Made by a program: the position numbers and the translations under genes. The notes below the pieces were generated by a model, which was given only the letters and a program-made list of their open reading frames with translations, was not told the DNA's origin and made no database searches. A stretch of 64,000 bases of DNA from Roseomonas aerilata DSM 19363 (GTDB lineage: Bacteria; Pseudomonadota; Alphaproteobacteria; Acetobacterales; Acetobacteraceae), in contig NZ_JONP01000001.1 in the NCBI RefSeq assembly GCF_000711725.1, forward strand, positions 248,001 through 312,000, written 5' to 3'. Below are positions 47,152 to 56,940 of the stretch, piece after piece (the stretch's first letter is position 1; every line of letters starts with the position of its first letter).

Positions 47152-48318
47152 GTGACTGACGACCCTCCGAACCCGGCCCTGCTGCCGGTTGGCCTCTCCG
47201 ACCTGCTGCCGCCCGAGGCGGCGCGGGAGGCGGCGCTGGTGGAGGCCATGATGGCGGTCTTCGCGAGCCACGGTTACGAGCGGGTGAAGCCGCCCCTGCT
47301 GGAGTTCGAGGAGGGGCTGCTGCAGGGCTCCGGCGCGGCGCTGGCCGACCAGACTTTCCGGCTAATGGACCCCGAGAGCCAGCGGATGATGGGGCTTCGC
47401 GCTGACACCACGCCGCAGGTGGCGCGGATCGCGGCGACGAGGCTGCGGGATGCGCCGCGGCCGCTGCGGCTCTCCTATGCCGGGCAGGTGCTGCGGGTGC
47501 GCGGCACGCAGATCGCGCCGGGGCGGCAATTGCCGCAGCTGGGCGTGGAGCTGATCGGCGTGGACAGCGCCGAAGCGGATGCCGAGGCCGCGGCGCTGGG
47601 GGTGGAGGCGCTGGCGGCGGTGGGGATCGAGGATGTCGGGCTCGACATCACCCTGCCGCAGATGTCGCCGGCGCTGCTGGATGCGGCGGGGCTGGAAGGG
47701 GCGGCGCGCAACCGCCTGGCGCGCGCGCTGGACCGCAAGGACGCGGCCGAGGTCGCGCGGCTGGCCGAGGAGGCGGGGCCGCCCGCGATCTTCCTGGTGG
47801 GCCTGCTGGCGGCGGCGGGGCCGGCGGATGGCGCGCTGGCCGCGCTGCGGGCGGCGCCGCTGCCCGAGGGGCCGCGGCGGATCGCCGACAACGCGGCGGA
47901 GGTGGTCGCGGCGCTGCGGCGCCGGCTGCCGGGGCTTCGCATCACGCTCGACCCCGTGGAGTTCCGGGGGTTCCGCTATCACACGGGCGTGGCCTTCACG
48001 CTTTACGGGCCCGGGCGCACCGGGGAACTCGGGCGCGGCGGGCGCTATGTGAGCGGCGAGGAGCCGGCGACGGGGCTGAGCCTCTATCCGGACGCGGCGA
48101 TGCGGGCGGCGCCTGCCGTGGCCGCGCCGCGCCGGGTCTTCCTGCCGGCGGGGCATGATCCCGCGCGCGCGGCGGCGCTGCGGCGTCAGGGGATGGTGAC
48201 GGTCGCGGCGCTCTCGCCGGCGGACGGGGCGCAGGCGCTCGGCTGCACGCACGAGCTGCGCGGCAGGGACGTGGTTGAACTGGATGGCGCGGGTGCCGCG
48301 CTGGCTGTGAAGGAGTAG
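47152..48318 (+). CDS. hisZ: ATP phosphoribosyltransferase regulatory subunit HisZ
   Basis: 388 aa, GTG start. A histidyl-tRNA-synthetase-like core with motif 1 ([12 protein letters not shown]), [14 protein letters not shown], and L-S-Y-A-G-Q-V-L-R. It lacks the tRNA-binding C-domain and activates short-form HisG in histidine synthesis. hisG is not nearby. It sits 4 nt before purA, a frequent alphaproteobacterial pairing. Confidence 0.92.
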   Translation: MTDDPPNPALLPVGLSDLLPPEAAREAALVEAMMAVFASHGYERVKPPLLEFEEGLLQGSGAALADQTFRLMDPESQRMMGLRADTTPQVARIAATRLRDAPRPLRLSYAGQVLRVRGTQIAPGRQLPQLGVELIGVDSAEADAEAAALGVEALAAVGIEDVGLDITLPQMSPALLDAAGLEGAARNRLARALDRKDAAEVARLAEEAGPPAIFLVGLLAAAGPADGALAALRAAPLPEGPRRIADNAAEVVAALRRRLPGLRITLDPVEFRGFRYHTGVAFTLYGPGRTGELGRGGRYVSGEEPATGLSLYPDAAMRAAPAVAAPRRVFLPAGHDPARAAALRRQGMVTVAALSPADGAQALGCTHELRGRDVVELDGAGAALAVKE

Positions 48319-48322
48319 GGCC

Positions 48323-49611
<1,289 letters not shown>

Positions 49612-49612
<1 letters not shown>

Positions 49613-49633
49613 GGGGCGCTGGTTAGCGCCTCC
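49612..49633 (+). terminator. hairpin after purA
   Basis: A GGCGCT/AGCGCC stem (49615-49620 with 49625-49630) with a 4-nt GGTT loop. It is extended by one G-U and two G-C pairs and starts at the purA stop. No T-run. Confidence 0.45.
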
Positions 49634-49635
49634 GT

Positions 49636-49815
49636 TCAGCCTTTCCGCGGGGCGCTCCCCGCAGGGGGCAGGGCGCAGCCGCCGTCACCGGGGAAGCGGC
49701 CGGGGCGGCCGGTGGGCCTGTCCATCAGCATCGCCTGACGCTCTGCCTCGGTCCGGCCGAGGCGGTGCGCGTCCGCGCGCACGGGGCGGGCCTGGGTGTT
49801 CGGCAGGGTCGGCAT
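49636..49815 (-). CDS. small hypothetical protein
   Basis: 59 aa from the ATG at 49815 (GGGAG 8 nt upstream). Rich in Pro, Arg and Gly, with R-T-E-A-E-R-Q-A-M-L-M-D in the middle. No signal peptide, membrane segment or known domain. The reason to list it is the ribosome site and that it fills the 329-nt gap between purA and glcF. Confidence 0.4.
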   Translation of the reverse strand: MPTLPNTQARPVRADAHRLGRTEAERQAMLMDRPTGRPGRFPGDGGCALPPAGSAPRKG

Positions 49816-49941
49816 GCTGGGCTCCCGTTCTGTTTTCTGGCGGGGGCCTTGCATCCTGGCCCCCGAATGTTCTCTTTGTGGGCCAACGGCGCGGGCCGGG
49901 AAGAGTTACCGCCGGCCCGGGGGCGATGCCAGGGGGAATGG

Positions 49942-51288
49942 ATGCGCACCGAGTTTACCGCGGAGCAGCTCGCCGATCCCGAGATCCGGGAGTCGAACAA
50001 GATCCTGCGGACCTGCGTGCATTGTGGGTTCTGCACGGCCACCTGCCCCACCTTCGTCCTGCTGGGCGACGAGCTGGATAGCCCGCGCGGGCGCATCTAC
50101 CTCATCAAGGACATGCTGGAATCCGGCCGTGCGGCCTCTGAGCAGGAGGTGCGGCACGTGGACCGCTGCCTCTCCTGTCTCTCCTGCATGACGACCTGTC
50201 CGAGCGGGGTGCACTACATGCACCTCGTCGACCACGCGCGACACCATATCGAGGAAACCTACCAGCGGCCGCTCATGGAGCGGGCGATCCGGGGCGTGCT
50301 GGCGCTGGTGCTGCCGCGGCCAGGGCTGTTCCGGGCGGCGCTGATCGGCGCGCGGCTGGCGCGGCCGCTGCGCGGGCTGTTCGGCGGCGCCTCGATGACG
50401 GCGAAGCGGCTGCGGGCGATGCTGGACCTGGCGCCGGCCGCGCTGCCGCCCGCGGGCAATTCAGCGCGGGCGACGGTGCATCGGGCGGAGGGCCACCGCC
50501 GCGGGCGGGTCGCTCTACTGACGGGCTGCGCGCAGACGGTGCTCGCGCCCTCCATCAACGAGGCGACGATCCGGCTGCTGACGCGAATGGGCCTCGACGT
50601 GGTGGTGACCGCCGGTCAGGGCTGCTGCGGCGCGCTGACGCACCACATGGGACGGCAGGAGGGTTCCCACGCGCAGGCACGGGCCAATATCGAGGCCTGG
50701 GCAGCGGAAGCGGAAGGCGAGGGGCTGGACGCGGTGGTGATCAACGCCTCGGGCTGCGGGACCACGGTGAAGGATTACGGCCATATGTTTCGCGAGGCCG
50801 AGCCGGTGCTGCGCGACCGCGCGGCGCGCATCGCGGGGCTGGCGAAGGATGTTTCCGAGGTGCTGGCGCGCTTCGACTACGCGCCGCTGCGGGACCGGCC
50901 GGGGCTGGCCGTCGCGTATCACGCCGCCTGCTCGCTCCAGCACGGGCAGGGGATCACGGCGGTGCCGAAGACGCTGCTGGAACGCGCGGGCTTCGAGGTT
51001 CGCACCCCGGCCGAGGCGCATCTCTGCTGCGGCAGCGCGGGCACCTACAACATCCTCCAGCCGGAAATCGCGGGGCGGTTGCGGGAGCGGAAGCTGGAGA
51101 ACCTGCAGCGCACGGGAGCGGACCTTGTGGCGTCCGGGAATATCGGCTGCCTGACGCAGCTCGGCGGCGACGGGCTGCCGCTGGCGCACACGGTGGAACT
51201 GCTGGACTGGATGGCCGGAGGGCCGGCTCCGCCCGCGGTGGAGGCGGCGCGGGCGCGGCGGGCCGCCGCACGAGTGGCGGCGGAATGA
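49942..51288 (+). CDS. glcF: glycolate oxidase iron-sulfur subunit GlcF
   Basis: 448 aa from the ATG at 49942 (GGGGGA upstream). Two 4Fe-4S motifs, C-V-H-C-G-F-C-T-A-T-C-P and C-L-S-C-L-S-C-M-T-T-C-P, are followed by two CCG-type domains (G-C-C-G-A-L-T-H-H and C-C-G-S-A-G-T-Y-N). With GlcD and GlcE it oxidises glycolate to glyoxylate. glcD and glcE are not in the window. Its stop overlaps the next gene by 4 nt. Confidence 0.92.
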   Translation: MRTEFTAEQLADPEIRESNKILRTCVHCGFCTATCPTFVLLGDELDSPRGRIYLIKDMLESGRAASEQEVRHVDRCLSCLSCMTTCPSGVHYMHLVDHARHHIEETYQRPLMERAIRGVLALVLPRPGLFRAALIGARLARPLRGLFGGASMTAKRLRAMLDLAPAALPPAGNSARATVHRAEGHRRGRVALLTGCAQTVLAPSINEATIRLLTRMGLDVVVTAGQGCCGALTHHMGRQEGSHAQARANIEAWAAEAEGEGLDAVVINASGCGTTVKDYGHMFREAEPVLRDRAARIAGLAKDVSEVLARFDYAPLRDRPGLAVAYHAACSLQHGQGITAVPKTLLERAGFEVRTPAEAHLCCGSAGTYNILQPEIAGRLRERKLENLQRTGADLVASGNIGCLTQLGGDGLPLAHTVELLDWMAGGPAPPAVEAARARRAAARVAAE

Positions 51289-51911
51289 GGCGGCTGGTCC
51301 TTCTCGCGGTCCTTGCGGCGGGCGGGGCTGGCGCGCAGGTGCTGCCGACGCCCGGCGCGGGGCCGGGGATTGGGCCGGCCGTGCCGCCGCTCGCCAGTCC
51401 GATGCCACGCGCGGGGGCGGCCGAAGCGCGGCGGGCAGAGTTGGACCGGCTGCTGGACGCGCTCGTCCAGGCGCCGGACGAGGCCGCGGCGGCGCCGATC
51501 CAGGCGCGCATCCAGGCGCTGTGGGCCGAGGGCGGTTCCCCGGCCGTGGGGCTGCTGCTGCGGAAGGGACTGCGGGCGCTCGGCGCGAACGAGGCGGGCG
51601 ACGCGGTGGAGGATCTCGACGCCGCGATCACGCTGCAACCGCACTTTCCGGAATCCTGGGTGCTGCGGGGCCAGGCCCAGGCGGCGGCGGGGGACCGGGC
51701 GGCGGCGGCCTCGGACCTGCGGGAGGCGCTGCGGCTGGAGCCGCGGCACTTCGGCGCGCTGGTGGCGCTCTCCGAGTTGCAGGAAGAGGCTGGGGATTTG
51801 GCCGGCGCGCTGCGGAGCCTCGATGCGGCGCTCGCGATCAATCCGTGGTTGCCGGGCGGGGCGCAGCGGCGGCGGGAGCTGTCACGCCGGGCCCTGGGGG
51901 ATCAGACCTGA
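51285..51911 (+). CDS. secreted TPR-repeat protein
   Basis: 208 aa, translationally coupled to glcF (ATGA). A short signal peptide (R-L-V-L-L-A-V-L-A-A-G-G-A-G-A) is followed by a helical part and at least two TPR units (A-V-E-D-L-D-A-A-I-T-L-Q-P; A-L-R-S-L-D-A-A-L-A-I-N-P). Periplasmic; function unknown. Similar small TPR proteins are common in the family, but I cannot place it in a named group. Confidence 0.75.
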   Translation: MRRLVLLAVLAAGGAGAQVLPTPGAGPGIGPAVPPLASPMPRAGAAEARRAELDRLLDALVQAPDEAAAAPIQARIQALWAEGGSPAVGLLLRKGLRALGANEAGDAVEDLDAAITLQPHFPESWVLRGQAQAAAGDRAAAASDLREALRLEPRHFGALVALSELQEEAGDLAGALRSLDAALAINPWLPGGAQRRRELSRRALGDQT

Positions 51912-51969
51912 GGCATACGGGCGCAACGGCCGGATGGCCCTGTGCCCGCCCGGCGCGCGAGATGGCGGC

Positions 51970-53055
51970 ATGAGCAACGCAGCCGAACCCCTGATCGACC
52001 ATGACCCTGGCGAGGAGGCGCTGTGGGCGGCCCTGCTTCGACGGGAGCCCCTGCCCGGGCGCTTCTACGCGGTGACGACGCAGGGGGTGGTCTGCCGCCT
52101 CGGCTGCCCCGCCCGGCCGCCCCTGCGGCGGAACGTGCGCTTCTTCGGCAGCGTGGCGGAGGCGGTCTCGGCGGGTTTCCGCCCCTGCCTGCGCTGCGAC
52201 CCGCAGGGGGAGAGGGCGCGGATCCATGCCGCCGCCGCCCGCGCGGCCTGCGCCGATATCGAAGCGGCCCTTGCGGAGAGCGAGGCGGTGCCGCCGCTTG
52301 CCGCCCTGGCCGCGCGCGCCGGCTATGCGCGCCACCACTTCCTGCGGCTGTTCCGCGAGATGACGGGGGTGACGCCCGCTTCCTACGCGGCGGCGCTGCG
52401 GGCCCGGCGGCTCGGCGAGGCGCTGGCCTCGGGGGAGCGCGTGGCCGATGCCGTCGCTGATGCCGGATTCGGTAGCGAGAGCCGGGTTTACGAGGACGGC
52501 GCGCGGGTGCTGGGGATGACGCCGGGCGCCGTGCGGCGCGGGGGCGCGGGCGAGGTGATCCGCACGGCCTTCGGGAGGAGCGCGCTCGGCCCCCTGATGG
52601 TGGGGATGACCGACCGCGGGGTTTGCTCGATCGAGTTCGGGGAGGACGAGGCCGCACTCCGGGAAGGGCTGGCCGCGCGCTTCCCGGCGGCGCGGATCGA
52701 GCCGGCGGACGAGACGGCGTCCGAGGCGGTGGCGCGCGTGCTGGCCTGGGTGGAGGAGCCGCGCGGGGCGCTGGACCTGCCGCTCGACCTGCGCGGCACC
52801 GCTTTCCAGAAGCGGGTCTGGGAGGCGCTCCGCCTCATCCCCACTGGCGGCACGGTGGACTACGCGGAGCTGGCGGCGCGGCTGGGGATGGCGCGAGGGG
52901 CGCGGGCCGTGGCGCGTGCCTGTGCGGGCAACGGAGTCGCGCTCGCCGTTCCATGCCACCGCGTTGTCGGGCGGGACGGGGCCCTACGGGGCTATCGCTG
53001 GGGCATAGCGCGGAAGGCGGCGCTACTTCGCCGGGAAGGGACGGGACGGGGCTGA
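51970..53055 (+). CDS. ada: bifunctional DNA alkylation-repair regulator Ada
   Basis: 361 aa from the ATG at 51970. N-terminal zinc/methyl-acceptor domain with cysteines at 42, 46, 73 and 76 (V-V-C-R-L-G-C-P-A-R and R-P-C-L-R-C-D-P). An AraC-type helix-turn-helix (~85-175) follows. The C-terminal O6-methylguanine methyltransferase has the active site P-C-H-R-V-V-G. Cys42 corresponds to E. coli Cys38, whose methylation turns Ada into an activator. Full-length, so probably functional and autoregulated. Confidence 0.95.
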   Translation: MSNAAEPLIDHDPGEEALWAALLRREPLPGRFYAVTTQGVVCRLGCPARPPLRRNVRFFGSVAEAVSAGFRPCLRCDPQGERARIHAAAARAACADIEAALAESEAVPPLAALAARAGYARHHFLRLFREMTGVTPASYAAALRARRLGEALASGERVADAVADAGFGSESRVYEDGARVLGMTPGAVRRGGAGEVIRTAFGRSALGPLMVGMTDRGVCSIEFGEDEAALREGLAARFPAARIEPADETASEAVARVLAWVEEPRGALDLPLDLRGTAFQKRVWEALRLIPTGGTVDYAELAARLGMARGARAVARACAGNGVALAVPCHRVVGRDGALRGYRWGIARKAALLRREGTGRG

Positions 53056-53447
53056 GCTCCCGCTTTCTATTGCAGGTTAAATCTACGAGTCTCTGCGGCT
53101 GCGCTGGCTTCTCGCGCCCCCGCGCGCAGGGTTGTCCGTCTGGCGGACGAGGTCCCCTTTCGCGCTTGTTAGCCTGCCCGCCCCAAAGCTGATGCGAGTG
53201 CGCAACAGTATGAACGCAACTTAAAGAGGAAGGTGCCCGAGACGGGGTTGTAGGCGGAAAAACGTTTGGGCCTTATCACCAAGCGATCGATAAAGAGGCG
53301 TCATTACAAGGTTCTGAGTGGGCTTGGTGGCATCACGCGTTCTTGAAATGCAATTGTCGCGTGCACGAAACAGGCTCTCTCGGGGAACGTTGAACACGCG
53401 CCCGCTGCCGGGGTTCTTCCCGGCCGGTGGAGGAGGAGGAGGCGCCG
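53056..53447. other. 392-bp gap of lower GC, no gene seen
   Basis: Between ada and the small membrane-protein gene. GC falls visibly from about 53080 to 53390. Minus-strand ORFs exist but lack a ribosome site and extend antisense into the next gene. A GTCCG/CGGAC hairpin is near 53130. It probably contains the promoter of the downstream gene; an sRNA cannot be excluded. Confidence 0.3.
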
Positions 53448-53702
53448 GTGCTTCGGCATTCGACCTATGACGACCCGTTCCGCAGGCGCGCGGCACGGCC
53501 GAGGCGTGAGGCAGCGATCGATCGCTTCCCCGACCTCGAACTGGAGCCCTATGATCCGACCCTTCCCTGGGAACAATGGACGGAGGAGCAGCGCATGGGC
53601 GCCGCCGTCCTCAATGCCGTCCGGGCGCTGCTCCTGGTCACGGTCTTCGGCTGCGCGGCGGCCTTCGCCGTGATGCTCTGGCGGATTTTCATGACCGCCT
53701 GA
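53448..53702 (+). CDS. small membrane protein
   Basis: 84 aa from the GTG at 53448, which follows a repeated AGGAGGAGG site; GTG 53427 is the alternative. A charged N-terminal half (R-R-R-A-A-R-P-R-R-E) is followed by acidic P-D-L-E-L-E-P-Y-D-P-T-L-P-W-E-Q-W, and one C-terminal membrane helix (L-L-L-V-T-V-F-G-C-A-A-A-F-A-V-M-L). Cytoplasmic N-terminus likely. No family recognised. Confidence 0.6.
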   Translation: MLRHSTYDDPFRRRAARPRREAAIDRFPDLELEPYDPTLPWEQWTEEQRMGAAVLNAVRALLLVTVFGCAAAFAVMLWRIFMTA

Positions 53703-53732
53703 GCCAGGGCCAACCGAATCTCGGTGGACGCC

Positions 53733-54119
53733 TCAGCGCGGCGTCAGGTTCTCAGTACCGATCGCGCTGCTGCCGACCAGGGTCCACTGGCCGGACATGC
53801 CACCATCAGGGGCAACCTCGTAGATGCTCATGCCCGGGCGGTCTCCGATGACGAAGCCGACGGAGAAGATGGGGCCGACGGACATGGCGTAGCCCTCGAC
53901 CTGCGCCTGCCCGATCTGCCAGCGCACGCGCCAGGAAGCGAGGCCGACCTGCTGGATGGTCATCATGCCCGTATAGCTGGAGCCGTCCGGGTTCGTGCCG
54001 TTCACCTCGTAGCTGCCGTTCCGCTGGGCCTTGGCCGGAGAGGCCAGGCCGGCCAGGAGAAGCAGCCCGAGGGCCGGGGCCAGGAGCGCGGAGCGGAGGG
54101 AGGGCGCGAGGCGCTTCAT
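53733..54119 (-). CDS. secreted conserved hypothetical protein
   Basis: 128 aa from the ATG at 54119. Signal peptide (L-L-A-P-A-L-G-L-L-L-L-A-G-L-A-S-P-A-K-A). The mature ~95 residues look like a small beta-barrel or sandwich with G-S-Y-E-V-N-G-T-N-P-D-G-S-S-Y-T-G, V-R-W-Q-I-G, and a closing G-Q-W...G-T-E-N-L-T-P-R. This GxYxVxGxxPDGSxYxG pattern recurs in alphaproteobacterial periplasmic proteins of unknown role. No cysteines. It converges with the small membrane protein gene and ends 53 nt after the pyruvate kinase stop. Confidence 0.7.
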   Translation of the reverse strand: MKRLAPSLRSALLAPALGLLLLAGLASPAKAQRNGSYEVNGTNPDGSSYTGMMTIQQVGLASWRVRWQIGQAQVEGYAMSVGPIFSVGFVIGDRPGMSIYEVAPDGGMSGQWTLVGSSAIGTENLTPR

Positions 54120-54172
54120 CGGGAATTCCGTCGTTTTCAGGGCAGGCGCGCCTCTTAGCCCTCCTGCGCCGC

Positions 54173-55804
54173 TCATTCCACTATCGCCACGCGGAGCGCG
54201 TTGGTGGTGCCGGGGGTGCCGAAGGGGACGCCGGCGACGACCACCACCTCATCGCCGCGCGTGGCGAAGCCTTCCGCGGCGGCGGCGCGGACGCCCTTGG
54301 CGACCATGTCGCTCATGCTCGCAGGTTCCTTGCCCGGCACGGGATGCACGCCCCAGACGAGGGCGAGGCGGCGGGCGGTCTCCTCGCTGGCGGTCAGGCC
54401 GATGATCGGCGGCGTTGGACGCTCCCGTGCCACGCGCAGCACGGTGCTCCCCGTCGAGGTGAAGCAGGCGATGGCCTCGGCCTCAATTGTGGTGGCCACC
54501 TGGCGGGCGGCGGCGGCGATGGCGTCCGAGGAGGTGTGGCGCGGCTCGGGGCGGGCGGCGTCGGTCATGGAGCGCCAGCCCGGGTCCTGCTCGGTGCGGG
54601 CGATGATGCGGTCCATGATGTTCACGGCCTCGTAGGGGTACTGGCCGGCGGCCGTCTCGGCGGAGAGCATCACGGCGTCGGCGCCGTCGAAGACCGCCGT
54701 GGCCACGTCGCTCGCCTCGGCGCGAGTGGGCGTGGGGGCGCTGATCATGCTCTCGAGCATCTGCGTCGCGACCACGACGGGAATGCCGCGGGTCCGGGCG
54801 CCGCGGATGATGCGCTTCTGGATGAGGGGCACCTCCTCGGGCGGGCATTCCACGCCAAGGTCGCCGCGGGCGACCATGACGGCGTCGGCGAGGTCCAGGA
54901 TCTCGTCCATGTGCTCGACGGCCTGGGGCTTCTCCATCTTCACCATGATCCAGGCGCGGCCGGCGGCGATCTCCTTCGCCTCCGCCACGTCCTCGGGGCG
55001 CTGGACGAAGGAAAGGCCGATGAACTCGACGCCCTGCTCCAGCACGAAGGCGAGGTCGGCGCGGTCCTTCTCGGTCAGCGCGGGGATGGGGAGTGCGACG
55101 TCCGGCACGTTCACGCCCTTCCGGTCCGAGAGGGCGCCGCCGACGAGCACCTCGGTTTCCAGATGGTCCTCCCGCTGACGGGTGACGCCTAGGCGGAGCT
55201 TGCCGTCGTCCAGCAGGAGGCTGGTGCCGATACGGGCGGCGGAGATGATCTCGGGGTGGGGGAGCTGGACGCGGCGGACGTCGCCGGGAACGGGGGAGAG
55301 GTCGAGGCGGAAGGGCTGCCCGGGCTGGAGCTGCACGCGCCCGCCCGCGAACTTACCGACGCGGAGCTTGGGCCCCTGCACGTCCGCGAGGATGCCGATC
55401 GGGCGGCCGGTGCGGCGCTCGAGGTCTCGGATGGTCGCGATCCGCGCCGCGTGGTCGTCATGCGAGCCGTGCGAGAAGTTGAGGCGGAAGATGTCGGCGC
55501 CGGCGCGGAAGAGGCGTTCGATCACCTCCGGGCTGCTGCTGGCGGGACCGAGGGTCGCGATCATCTTCGTGCGGCGGCGGCGGCGGATGGCGATCTTGGG
55601 GGCCAAGCGGGGCGCTCCTGCAGGGGCGGCGGTCGGGAGAAGGGTGTCGGGGGCGACCTCCATGATGCGGGCCACCTCCTCCACCCGTTCGGGCGGGATG
55701 CGACGCCACTGCGAAACGGCGGCGGTGGAGATGCCGAGGCCGGTGGCGATGCGGGTGACCGCACCGCGCCGGGCGAGAAGGGTTTCGAGAGCTTGGTCGC
55801 GCAT
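54173..55804 (-). CDS. pyk: pyruvate kinase with N-terminal YdaS/Cro-like helix-turn-helix
   Basis: 543 aa. Residues ~70-543 are a complete pyruvate kinase: R-R-T-K-M-I-A-T-L-G-P-A-S, R-L-N-F-S-H-G, the signature I-M-V-K-M-E-K-P-Q-A-V, V-A-R-G-D-L-G-V-E, and M-L-S-A-E-T-A-A-G-Q-Y-P. Residues 1-57 instead resemble YdaS/Cro-type DNA-binding domains: A-L-E-T-L-L-A-R-R-G-A...L-G-I-S-T-A-A-V-S-Q-W-R-R-I-P-P-E-R-V. I checked on the minus strand that this frame runs without a stop into the kinase. An internal ATG at 55673 with GGAGGAGG 11 nt upstream could give a kinase without the domain. The 55804 ATG has no clear ribosome site. Context (glycerate kinase, tartrate dehydrogenase) recalls ttuE. DNA binding is inferred. 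Confidence 0.9.
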   Translation of the reverse strand: MRDQALETLLARRGAVTRIATGLGISTAAVSQWRRIPPERVEEVARIMEVAPDTLLPTAAPAGAPRLAPKIAIRRRRRTKMIATLGPASSSPEVIERLFRAGADIFRLNFSHGSHDDHAARIATIRDLERRTGRPIGILADVQGPKLRVGKFAGGRVQLQPGQPFRLDLSPVPGDVRRVQLPHPEIISAARIGTSLLLDDGKLRLGVTRQREDHLETEVLVGGALSDRKGVNVPDVALPIPALTEKDRADLAFVLEQGVEFIGLSFVQRPEDVAEAKEIAAGRAWIMVKMEKPQAVEHMDEILDLADAVMVARGDLGVECPPEEVPLIQKRIIRGARTRGIPVVVATQMLESMISAPTPTRAEASDVATAVFDGADAVMLSAETAAGQYPYEAVNIMDRIIARTEQDPGWRSMTDAARPEPRHTSSDAIAAAARQVATTIEAEAIACFTSTGSTVLRVARERPTPPIIGLTASEETARRLALVWGVHPVPGKEPASMSDMVAKGVRAAAAEGFATRGDEVVVVAGVPFGTPGTTNALRVAIVE

Positions 55805-55813
55805 GCCACGAAG

Positions 55814-55826
55814 TTAGTGATGTTAA
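55814..55826 (-). promoter_or_regulatory. operator-like site 1 upstream of pyk
   Basis: TTAGTGATGTTAA on the plus strand, 10 nt before the pyk start codon. Matches site 2 at 11 of 13 positions, differing only in the central two bases, and is a TTA-N7-TAA imperfect dyad. Confidence 0.5.
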
Positions 55827-55853
55827 GCTGTCTGCGCGAGGGAGTGGATGACC

Positions 55854-55866
55854 TTAGTTTTGTTAA
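55854..55866 (-). promoter_or_regulatory. operator-like site 2 upstream of pyk
   Basis: TTAGTTTTGTTAA on the plus strand, exactly 40 bp from site 1 (start to start, about four helical turns). Both sites lie in the only AT-rich part of the 135-nt gap upstream of pyk. Confidence 0.5.
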
Positions 55867-55897
55867 GGATTTGGGAAGGCGGGCATTTCCCTGCGCG

Positions 55898-55930
55898 CTG
55901 GGAGCCGGGAGAAAGCCCCACGGCTCCCAG
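55898..55930 (-). terminator. hairpin after the PEP-CTERM gene
   Basis: A 10-bp stem (55898-55907 with 55921-55930) 9 nt beyond the stop of the DUF4394 gene. No T-run on the minus strand. Confidence 0.5.
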
Positions 55931-55939
55931 GCTCTTTCT

Positions 55940-56881
55940 TCAGGCGGCGGATGCGCCCGACCGGCGCTTGCGCACCATGGCCAGGCCGAGAAGCCCCAGA
56001 CCGAACAGCGCCATTGAGGCGGGTTCCGGCACGGCGACCGGGCCAATGCTGCCGAAGGCGATATCGCTGACCGCGTTCGACCCGAAGCCACCCAGGAAGG
56101 TGGCCGCACCGGTGGCCAGGTTGATCGTGTAGAGGCCGGTTCCACCGGTCAGGCTGGTGAGCGAGGCGAGGGCCTGGCCGGAGAGGCCGTCGATGTCGAA
56201 GCCGATGCCGCTGGAGGAGAAGCTCAGGCCGAGCGAGCCGATGGTGCTGAGCGTGCCGTTGTTCGGCGGATTCTGGAGGACCAGGGAACCCGTCGCCGCG
56301 TCGATGCCGTAGAGCATGGTGGCGGTGACCGTGCCCGGAACCTGGTTCGTATAGGCGACTGCCGTCATGTTCGGGTTGGCGCCGGCATTGGCGTCGGCTG
56401 GCGCGTAGGCGAGCGTCCCGTCGATGGTGGTGGCGCCGGTCGTTGGGTTCACGCGCAGGTTCTGGTCGGTGGCGGTGACGACGCGGATCGCGTCGGGCAC
56501 CGGGTTGAAGGCCATGCCGAAGTCGAGGTTGCCGCTGTTCACGGGAATGCCGGGCCCCGCCACGCGCGTCGCCGCCCCGCTGGCGGTATCGATGGTGAAG
56601 AGGCCACCGGACTGGCCGATCGCGTAGAGCTGCCCGTTGGAAGGGCGCACATCGATGCCGCGGATGGCCTCACCATTCAGGCCGCTGATGCTCAGCGTTG
56701 AGGTGACGGCGGATGGGGCAGCCGAATCGAAGCCGATGAGGGTGTTCGACCCGGCCAGGCCGATGATCGGCGCGGCGGTGGCGGCGGAACCGGTCGCTGT
56801 CAGGACGAGGAAGGATCCGAGGGTCAGCGCATGGCGGAAGGAGGGTGCCCGGACGGAACGCGTGAGTCTCGACGGATGCAT
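55940..56881 (-). CDS. DUF4394 protein with PEP-CTERM sorting signal
   Basis: 313 aa from the ATG at 56881 (GAGAGG 9 nt upstream). Signal peptide (A-L-T-L-G-S-F-L-V-L-T-A-T-G-S-A-A-T-A-A). The DUF4394 beta-propeller-like repeats follow (I-G-F-D, L-Y-A-I-G-Q-S-G-G-L-F-T-I-D-T, R-V-N-P-T-T-G-A-T-T-I-D-G). The C-terminus has the motif V-P-E-P-A-S-M, a membrane helix and a basic end (V-R-K-R-R). Such proteins are processed by an exosortase and go to the surface or to exopolysaccharide. No exosortase gene is in the window. Confidence 0.9.
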   Translation of the reverse strand: MHPSRLTRSVRAPSFRHALTLGSFLVLTATGSAATAAPIIGLAGSNTLIGFDSAAPSAVTSTLSISGLNGEAIRGIDVRPSNGQLYAIGQSGGLFTIDTASGAATRVAGPGIPVNSGNLDFGMAFNPVPDAIRVVTATDQNLRVNPTTGATTIDGTLAYAPADANAGANPNMTAVAYTNQVPGTVTATMLYGIDAATGSLVLQNPPNNGTLSTIGSLGLSFSSSGIGFDIDGLSGQALASLTSLTGGTGLYTINLATGAATFLGGFGSNAVSDIAFGSIGPVAVPEPASMALFGLGLLGLAMVRKRRSGASAA

Positions 56882-56940
56882 GGTGGTGCCTCTCGGTTGT
56901 CGGCAGCCGGGTTCGGCCCAGGCTGCTCGGCAGGCCTTGC

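Noticed and set aside
53221-53496. 91-residue minus-strand ORF after ada
   Set aside because: No ribosome site, mixed composition, and it overlaps the better-supported membrane-protein gene on the other strand.
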